This document shows, piece by piece, positions 56,750-64,000 of a DNA stretch of 64,000 nt. This DNA comes from Myrica gale. Lineage: Eukaryota > Streptophyta > Magnoliopsida > Fagales > Myricaceae. The position numbers were made by a program, and so were the translations under genes. The stretch is from positions 20,596,374 through 20,660,373 of the forward strand of contig OZ005607.1 in assembly GCA_963930655.1 (NCBI GenBank), written 5' to 3'. The first letter of the stretch is position 1. Every line of letters begins with the position of its first letter. The notes under the pieces were generated by a model, which saw only the letters and a list, made by a program, of their open reading frames with translations, did no database searches and was not told the DNA's origin.

Positions 56750-57540
56750 ATTTTCTATTTTTTAAGACTTATAATTCTTTGCTATTCAAATTTTAGACCC
56801 CTATTCAGTTTGGTTAGAGAATATAATTTAACTAATTAAATCTACCTTTTCCTAACAGCATAATTTTTTTCGAATAAGGAGTAGATTCACGTAGTCTCTG
56901 CTGCCAGGCCGATCGAAGGAGTCTCCATCGACTCTGAGCCCATTTTGTGCGAGGCGCGGAGTGTCTTGGCCAGAACACTGATAATCCAATTGGTGATCGT
57001 AGGGAAAGTACTCTTGCACCCCCTTTCTCCACTGGAACGAAGTGGAGGGCCTTTATACACTTTCGTGGTGAGCTCTAGGGGTGAAGCCTGGATTTGGCTT
57101 TTGGGGGTCAAAATACAAATATTGAATTTTTTGAGAGGCCAATGTAAAAAAAAAAAAACAAAATAGGGCTAAGATTTTTCCATCTTCGCCTCATTTTGTA
57201 AGATTTTCAATTTTTCCTTTTTTTTCAATTATTTTTCAATTTTTCCTTTTTTCCCTCTAGATAATTTGTTTTTACTTTTCGTTTTAACTTTATTTTTGTG
57301 TTGTTGGGTATTTTAGTTGTTTCCTCTATATTGTTTTATCTATAGTTTTCTATATATTATTCGTATTTTTAGATTTATGTCATGTCGAACACATGTTGCC
57401 TTTCACGAGGCATTGGAAATTATCAACATGACTGAATTTAGTGAAGGAATTGACAAAAGAATCAATTGGGTCACGAATTTTAAAAGTGGGGAAACTTGAG
57501 TTTTAAAGTTGTAAAATAGATAGCACGAAACATATATGTT
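56750..57540. repeat. Dispersed repeat C, copy 2
   Basis: This is the longer copy of the repeat at 51290-51850. It has an extra T-rich block (57190-57370) and a short coding-like stretch (HVAFHEALEIINMTEFSEGI) around 57390-57450. Class is unknown. Confidence 0.65.
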
Positions 57541-57564
57541 TGTATGTTTTAAAGCTTAGAAATG

Positions 57565-57571
57565 TATTATA

Positions 57572-57630
<59 letters not shown>
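57565..57630. repeat. (AT)n microsatellite
   Basis: A run of AT units interrupted once by AC (ATATACATATAT). Confidence 0.95.
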
Positions 57631-57633
<3 letters not shown>

Positions 57634-57719
57634 GTGAAAGTAGTAGGATTTGTGGAAAATATGTTTATAGAATGTTAAAGTTACGATAAAAGTACGTTGT
57701 TGGAGAGAAAAGTTGTCAC

Positions 57720-58647
57720 CAGAGGCGGAACTGAGGGTCACGCCACAAAATTTTTTTTTTCATTACTTTATTATTATTATTTTTTTAAAAAAATTAAGTT
57801 GGTCTGGGCCCGATACCCCTGAAGCTCAGGCTCAGATCAACTATACATATGTTTTACACATAAAGCCTGGGCCCGATACCCCTGACCCTGAAAACTGCAA
57901 TAACATCGTCTGACATTTTCTATCAGTCCACACAGCAGAAATGAGCTAAACTTGCACCATCAGTCCTCACACCTCTCACTCTCTCATTTTTTTCTTTTTC
58001 CCCTTATTTTTGCATATTATATTAAAAAAAACTTAAAAGCTCCTATTGTAACTTTTTGCAAAAAAAAAAATATTGTTCAATTATTTGGATAGTACGGTTG
58101 CAGGTTGTTCCCGCGACCCATTTTTTTCTTCCCTGGGTATACCCTCGCTGGGTGTCTGTGAAAGTCTCGATGTCTGATCATAAGAGCCAGGTGTTGTTTC
58201 CTCTATTCAGAGGTACAATATTATGTGGACTTAGATATCCACTATGTATGGACGTTAACTTAGTCAAAGAATGAAAGAAAAAAAAACGAAGAAAAAGTTG
58301 ATTGCCAAAATATCCATGAGGCGGATGAGTATTTTGCACTTCTAGGTAGACAAATGTGTCATTGCATGGAGCAAAGGGAAGCACTAATTTTAGAACTTCA
58401 GACTTTTTTTGCATTTAGTAAAAAAAATTTTTTTTGTCATTTTTCCTTAAAAAGTTTGCCCCCCATTAATTGGGTTTCTGGCTCCGCCACTGGGTACATG
58501 TATTGTAATATTTTTAATGCTTTTAGTCTTTAATTTTTGATATTGTAATTGTAAGACAATTTTTAGCATTATAAAGGAAATTTTTTTTTTTATCATTTCG
58601 TCTTTAGAATTCGACCCCCCTGAATTTTGGTCCTGGTTCCGCCACTG
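57720..58647. mobile_element. hAT-like element (CAGAGGCGGAACTG end), 928 bp
   Basis: It starts CAGAGGCGGAACTGAGGGTC and ends TCCTGGTTCCGCCACTG. A perfect 8-bp duplication GTTGTCAC lies at 57712-57719 and 58648-58655. A second family right end (GGCTCCGCCACTG) lies inside at about 58482-58494, which suggests a nested or duplicated terminus. It carries no transposase frame. Confidence 0.88.
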
Positions 58648-58800
58648 GTTGTCACGAGGGGAATTATCTTTCATTTTTAGTGTTTTTTTATTAGTGATTA
58701 AAAGGAATTTTTTTATTCAAATTTAAAAGATTTTTTAAAAAAAAATTATTTTTGCCTGAGAAAAGACAGATGATCAGAAAGCAAAATAGTGTTATCATGT

Positions 58801-59008
58801 GGGGATGTTTGAAGATGAAAATTTTGGGTATTGAGGTTTGAAAAATATTATAAATTACGATATGTTATGAGAGTTGGTGAAAAAGTGAAGAGAGAGAAGA
58901 TTTTTAATAAATATTATAATAATAAAAAATTATGTGATGAATTTTTTATTATTAAACCTAAATTTTTTAACCCAAATTATTAAAATTATTGAGACTCAAA
59001 CGAGACCT
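58801..59008. repeat. Short MITE, family A
   Basis: GGGGATGTTTGAAG at the left and CTCAAACGAGACCT at the right are inverted. The interior is nearly identical in order to 637-837 (GGTATTGAGGTTTGAAAAAT, GAGAGTTGGTGAAAAAGTGA, TAATAATAAAAAATTATGTG). Confidence 0.8.
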
Positions 59009-60410
59009 ATATATCTCCGGCCCATTGCTTCTTTTTTTTTTTTATCCTAATGCATGCGTGCCCAATCAGGCCTCTTGCCTAGTCCAATCAGGCTATCACT
59101 TCGGATCGATGCAGCTTAATAATTAGACATTAATGCTTATCAAAATGGACAACTTACTTCAAACATGGCCACGGCCCACAGATATGAACTACCATCTCAC
59201 GCACGGAGGAGGTTGATCTCTAATTTTTTATTCAAATCAACTTGAAAAGAAATAAATATAATAATTTTTTTATATTATTTAATATTATTTTTATACCATT
59301 TTGGACTTTGTCTATTTTTTCTTAAGTTACACCACGCAATTAGCATAAAAAATTATAAAGGATTCTAATTTCAAACTATAAACTTCTATTAAAGTTTTAT
59401 CTATTTCGATTACAATTATTTTTTAATAAATTCTAATAACTATTCGCAAATTTCAACGTCTTTTTAATAAATTTTAACAACTTTTTAACAACTATAATAT
59501 TTTTCTATAAAATCTAACACATTTTACTAGAAGATAATTTCTTTGGGAGCCTAGGTTCACTAGAAATTACTCATAACACATTCGTTACAAGGTTTTTCCA
59601 TGACGATGCATGCATGTGTAATTCTTTTTTAATAGATCAATATCACGTTTATCGTGACAACGTTATATTTTAATGCTCGTACGTCTAACCTAACAGATTG
59701 CTCCATACAACCAGAAAAGTAATTCGTCTCGCACCTATCGAAACCCACCTATTCTAGAGATGGAATGTCTAATCTATATTTTATAACACGTTCATAACGT
59801 AGCGTGATGGACTTCTTCTCATCGCGCGTTTAATGTCTAGAGATAATTTTTTTTTTCTTGGCAGTCTAGAGATAATTTTTAGTTGGTGTATATAACTCTC
59901 AAAATTTTCATTTATGTATTTTCTTTAAATTAAAAAAAAGACCCAATTGCTAATAAAAAGACCGATCTAAAAGGCAAGAAACCCTACCAAACAAAAAAGG
60001 GAATAAATACATTTAGCACACTCTGTATCCTAATTAAATTTGATGGCATACCAAATTTTCGTCCATAGCTATAGAGAGTATTGTGTGGTGTTATATGCAG
60101 GCAGGCAACTATATTGTAATAGAAGCAGCTTCGACCCACTACATGTATACGTACACAGTGTCTACGTCGTAGCCCCCCAACTTGTATTGTTGTCTCCATC
60201 AGTCATGACTTTCTCCCCCCTCAAAGTCTCTGTGTTTAATTTCTTACCAAATCCTTTTAGATCATAGTTAGACAAGAAAGAGCAATCAATATCTGACTAA
60301 GAAGAAATTGCTAACTAATAATTCAAACATGATCTCAGCCCGTATTTATTGTCTTTAATTTATGTCCAAATTAATAAGAAATAACTCATTAAAATATGCT
60401 CAAAATGCGG
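59009..60410. other. Intergenic stretch
   Basis: AT-rich DNA without a recognisable gene or named repeat. Short frames at 59984-60267 on both strands look like chance. Confidence 0.5.
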
Positions 60411-61135
60411 TAGTGGCGGAAACCATGATTAAAATTTAAGAGTGACGGACTTTAAAGGCGAAATGACAACAAATGTTTTCCCTTCATAAAGCAAAAAATT
60501 GTATTAGAGTTAAAATGTCGAAAATTAAGGATTAAAAATATTAGAATACATGTACACTACTATGTACTGCGGCTGAAAGATGACAATTGGATCCTATAAT
60601 TTGCATCTTCTAAAAATGTTACAAAATGACTTCGTTCTTAATAGTTTTAAAAATTTCTTGCTTGATGTACACTATCATACAATCATTCATCCAGTTATCT
60701 CTCATCCTATTACGCAAATCACTCTTGATGATCTTCATCGCAGAAAACACGCTTTCAACGATTGCAGTCACAACTGCTAAGACCAATGCCAACTCAATAA
60801 GTCGATAAACTAATGTGACAAAATTTTTTAAAACATGGTGAGACGGTGCTCTGTTTTAATTTTTTTTTAAACAGAGGGCTCAGACCTTTTTTTTTATAAG
60901 CAGAGGGTGAAACGACGTTGTTTCACCCTTTGCTTATAAAAAAAGGGCCTGAGCTTAATGGGGATCGGGTCTGGGCTGCACATAATATTAAAATGGCACT
61001 AGGCTAGTTGGCCTGGGCCTAATGGGTGTAGGGCCCAGGCCAACTTATGAAAAAAAACACATGTAAATTTTTTTTGGGTCAAGCAATGGGTGGCGGCCGC
61101 CCTGGTTCGCTACGTACCCCCTGCTTTCGCCCCTG
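60411..61135 (-). mobile_element. hAT-like element with transposase C-terminus, 725 bp
   Basis: It starts TAGTGGCGGAAACC (family end with a changed first base) and ends CTTTCGCCCCTG. A perfect 8-bp duplication AAATGCGG lies at 60403-60410 and 61136-61143. The C-terminal piece of a hAT transposase is encoded on the minus strand (60819-60628). A G/C-rich segment with a short inverted repeat around AGCAGAGGGTGAAACGACGT lies at 60870-60945. Confidence 0.88.
60628..60819 (-). pseudogene. hAT transposase C-terminal dimerisation fragment
   Basis: 64 codons in one frame: LVYRLIELALVLAVVTAIVE, SVFSAMKIIKSDLRNRM, DNWMNDCMIVYIKQEIF. This is the conserved hAT C-terminal dimerisation block (L..AL.L.V.TA.VERSFSAMK.IK..LRN.M...W..D) of the same TTF/MYM-type transposase family as the fragment at 45184. 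It ties the short elements in this window to one transposase family. Confidence 0.85.
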
Positions 61136-61369
61136 AAATGCGGTCAAAATGCTTACCGAGATGAATATGATGAATTAAGATCGAAAAATTGGATGATCTA
61201 ACTTGAAAATAGAAATACATATAGTATACATTGATTAATGTTGTAGAACTCACATTGTCCGATAATAATTACGAACAATATCTAATGTTTTATAGAACTT
61301 GCATGTTGTATTTATATATTTCTCTAATTAATAAATGACTAAATTATATAAATAGTCCACATGGTATAA
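61136..61369. other. Intergenic stretch
   Basis: A short AT-rich gap with the target copy of AAATGCGG at its start. Nothing else is recognised. Confidence 0.45.
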
Positions 61370-61690
61370 CATTTTTACAAAAAGTTATTGTGATAAATGT
61401 TTGTACAAATTACTCAATTTGGTGATCAGTGTATAGTAACAAAACGACTGTCCCTCCATCTCAGTTCTGTTATCTCCCTTGATGGCCGATATTGAGTTTT
61501 GGATTAGTAATATATGACTCGTTGACTGAAGATTTAATTCAGCTCAACATTGTGCATCAAGGAGATGACGAAACTGAGATGAAAGGACCATTTTATTACT
61601 ATACACTGATCACAAAAACGAATTTGTACAAACACTTACCACATAGATATTTTTATTAAAATATTATACTACAATAACTTTTTGTATAAT
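61370..61690. repeat. Foldback MITE, family D
   Basis: ACAAAAAGTTATTGTG, GATCAGTGTATAGTAACAAA and CCATCTCAGTTCTGTTATCT in the left arm (61370-61483) are mirrored by TTACTATACACTGATC, GACGAAACTGAGATG and CAATAACTTTTTGT in the right arm (61557-61690). The spacer is about 70 bp. It is different in sequence from family B. Confidence 0.8.
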
Positions 61691-62412
61691 TAAAGCTTAA
61701 TAAATTGGTCGTTCAATTGGAGTAACAAACTGAAAAGAATCCTAATAGGATATGGCTGCCCAGTTTCCCAAAACAATTTTGTAGGCAGCTTGGTTTAACA
61801 TTGTATTACAGTAAATGAGCTCCCTTACGCCCTAGGGCTGGGCATTTTACCCGAATTCCGACGACCCAACTCGTATCCGACCCGTTCAGGGTGAGTTTGA
61901 CCGGGTTCGAGTTTATATACCTAAAATAATACATTTTCGGGTGTACTATCTAAACCAGTATAAAACCCAAACCCGACCGGTTATTTTTTTAAAATGTGCA
62001 GTATACCGTTATACCCTTAGCGAAACGATGAGTTTAATTCCACCCTCCCTTCCCCAAAAATCCCTCTACCCATTTCTCCCTCGAGCCCTCCCTCAACATC
62101 CCAGGACCCAGACAATCCCCCACCCCAGGCGGCCAGGCCCTACCCGTCGACCGACATCTTCCCCTCTGCCCTAGCTCACGCCCCACTCGTCGTCCGCCAT
62201 ATCTCTCACTGTCTCTCTCACTGTATCTCCTTCTCTCTCACTGTCTATACGTATCTTTCACTGTCTCCCCGTCTCTCTCACTGCCTTGCCCTTAAGCCCT
62301 AGCACTCTTTCCGTCAGTCCCTCTCTCTGTCGTAGCTCACTCTAAATCATAGCTCACAACCTCACCTCACAACTTAGCTCACCTCACGACTTTGCCCTAA
62401 CTCAAGGCTCAA

Positions 62413-62733
62413 GTATGGTTTTTAAATTTTTTAAATTTTAATCTCATATGTGTGTTTCTAATTGGTTAATTAATCTCATAAGTATGTTTATAATTTCTAT
62501 TTCGGATTCACTAACATTGGTTGCATTTTTTAGGAAATTCAGTTTGCCCTAGCTCATGGCTCGGGTAGTCAGGTATGGTTTTTAAGTTTTAAATTTTTAA
62601 TCTCATATGTATTTTTACGATTGGTTAATTAATCTCATAAGTATGTTTATAATTTATATTTTGGATTCACTAACAATGGTTGCATTTTTTAGGAAATTTA
62701 GTTTGCCCTAACTGTTGCTAAGTTGCTTGATTA
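62413..62733. repeat. Tandem duplication, 2 x about 161 bp
   Basis: GTATGGTTTTTAA begins units near 62413 and 62574. Both continue with TTTTAATCTCATATGT, GGTTAATTAATCTCATAAGT, GATTCACTAACA and GGTTGCATTTTTTAGGAAAT, then AGTTTGCCCTA. Each unit ends in a splice-acceptor-like TTTTTTAG. Confidence 0.9.
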
Positions 62734-63411
62734 ATCCGATGGAAGGTATGAGATTCTATATTTGTGAAATATTTGTGTTTTTGTTAGAGATCGGAGGTCA
62801 GAGCTATTGAATATTGTTGGTTTTGTGAATTTGTGGAGTATGGTTGTTGTTGGAGATTGGAAGTTGGAGGGATTGGAGTGTGGTTGTTGTTGGTGAATCT
62901 GTTTTTGTTTAGTGAATGGTTATGTTATGTTGGTGAATATGTTTTTTGTGATGTAGTGAATCTGATTGTTGTTGGTGGTGGTGAATTTTTTTTTTAGTGA
63001 ATGGTTATGTTATGTTGGTGAATCTCATATGTTTTTAGTTATATAGTGAATATGATTTTTGGTTTGTTTAGTGAATATGTTATTTTTTGTTTTTGAAACA
63101 AAACTCAATTATGGCTTCACTTTTCAGATTCTCCATTCTTGAAATAACATGTGATATAGTATATACTTTACATCCTTATTTACTTTTGGTTTAGTGTTGA
63201 TTGTGATTTGTGATATATCTCATGCTTGAAAGTTGAAACCCCTTTTCGAGAACAATTTTCTGGGGGATACCACTACGCTGATGTTCATGTCTAACCTGAG
63301 GTGTAACGAAGTCAGGCCTCTTCAATGAGGGATCTCTTTAATCTCTATGATATTATTACTTTACTTAATTACATAATAGTTAATACTTTATTCATATGAT
63401 ATTTAGTCTAA

Positions 63412-63996
63412 GTGAAGTCAAAGCAATGTACTCTTGCCAATGAAAACCGCGCAACTAGTATGTTGCATAGGTGCATTTGGAGAACAACATTTCAGATTCA
63501 AGTCCTTGACTCACGCTACAAATTGGATACCCTAGACTTTTGGTTCAAGGACGAAAAGAGGGATGCGAAAGGAGAAGCGTTTGTTGAAACCCTGAAAAAA
63601 GACATTGAACACTTGTTTAGGTAATATGCCAAGAAGACCCATATTGGTGGTGGTTCTTCTAGCTCATGTACAGATTACTCAAGTGGGAGTGAAGCTGAGA
63701 GCCAGCCATATACTACCTCATTGGGGTTAAGTCAAAACAAATTTGCATTGAATAAGTACCGTCGATTTCGATGTTCGCAAAATATAATGGAAAATAGAAG
63801 TGAATTAAAGCGGTACTATTTGGAGGATGTGGAGACTCCGAGTGCTGATTTTGATCTCTTGACTTGGTGGAAGGTCAATTCAAACAAATATCCTATTTTG
63901 GCCCGAGTAGCACGAGACGTATTGGCCATCCCCATCACTACAGACGCTTCTGAGTCTGCATTTAATACTGGTGGTTGGGTGTGGGATTCTGATTGA
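63412..63996 (+). pseudogene. BED-type hAT transposase, C-terminal half
   Basis: QVLDSRYKLDTLDFWF, then a stop at about 63622, then a Ser-rich linker (GGGSSSSC). After this come ELKRYYLEDVETPSADFDLL, TWWKVNSNKYPILARVARD and LAIPITTDASESAFNTGG. These are the region before, and the start of, the hAT C-terminal dimerisation domain of RICESLEEPER/DAYSLEEPER-like transposases. The frame ends early at 63996, where family members continue. Together with the internal stop and the missing N-terminal half, this marks it as inactive. Confidence 0.82.
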
Positions 63997-64000
63997 AGTT

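Larger units (their letters stand above)
61833..64000 (+). mobile_element. hAT element (BED-type, TAGGGCTGGGCA end), internally deleted, right end outside the window
   Basis: It starts TAGGGCTGGGCATTTTACCC after CTTACGCC, an end typical of plant Ac-like/RICESLEEPER-type hAT elements. A proline- and CTCTCACTGT-rich leader region follows (62040-62340), then a 161-bp tandem duplication, T- and GT-rich non-coding DNA, and the C-terminal half of a transposase. The BED finger and the catalytic N-terminal half are missing. Confidence 0.75.

Overview
The window is nuclear DNA of a flowering plant, most likely a eudicot. It is AT-rich, has genes split by GT-AG introns, and carries four recognisable plant genes that can be spliced into full-length proteins, one broken plant gene and one plant-type tRNA. 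About half of the remaining DNA is mobile-element or viral debris. I cannot name the species.

Host genes, left to right: a tail-anchored NAC transcription factor of the ANAC089/ANAC060/NTL8 type (minus strand, 8998-14061, 4 exons, 390 aa); a NIT4-type nitrilase (plus, 26895-32291, 5 exons, 351 aa, catalytic Glu-Lys-Cys all present); a coiled-coil protein of the At5g41620/BRANCHLESS TRICHOME-related family (minus, 34939-37683, 3 exons, 635 aa); photosystem I subunit O, PsaO (minus, 47528-50031, 4 exons, 149 aa), whose long last intron holds a tRNA-Gln(CTG) gene and a hAT-like element; and a single-exon F-box gene with a C-terminal hydrophobic segment (minus, 55052-56078) broken by one frameshift. 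These genes serve unrelated functions, and nothing suggests a cluster or operon-like unit.

Mobile DNA: a Ty3/gypsy-type element reduced to gag (5668-8844, TSD GATCC) holds a copia-type solo LTR nested inside gag (6340-8190, TSD GTTTC). A family of hAT-like elements shares CAGTGGCGGA-type ends. Four copies have perfect 8-bp target duplications (24793-26373, 43430-45765, 57720-58647, 60411-61135), and others are imperfect. A second hAT type starts TAGGG(G/C)TGGGCA (1863-2655 and 61833 to the window end). A 3.5-kb element with long inverted termini (15204-18757) carries a GRF zinc-finger gene. Several foldback and short MITE families are scattered throughout.

Viral debris: 19930-24792 plus 26382-26500 is a very AT-rich, decayed endogenous pararetrovirus (Caulimoviridae-like). 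It has coat-like, CCHC, aspartic protease, RT and RNase H regions, then a promoter/leader-like segment and a short reading frame that is interrupted by a hAT element.

The most notable points are the repeated, exactly delimited hAT family (one member holding a 3 x 448-bp array built from its own transposase 5' end), the nested insertions, the tRNA and transposon inside the PsaO intron, the foldback element next to the nitrilase start, and the GRF gene inside a long-TIR element. I found no convincing wholly new biological system. All splice models were made by eye from reading frames, GT-AG sites and remembered family sequences.
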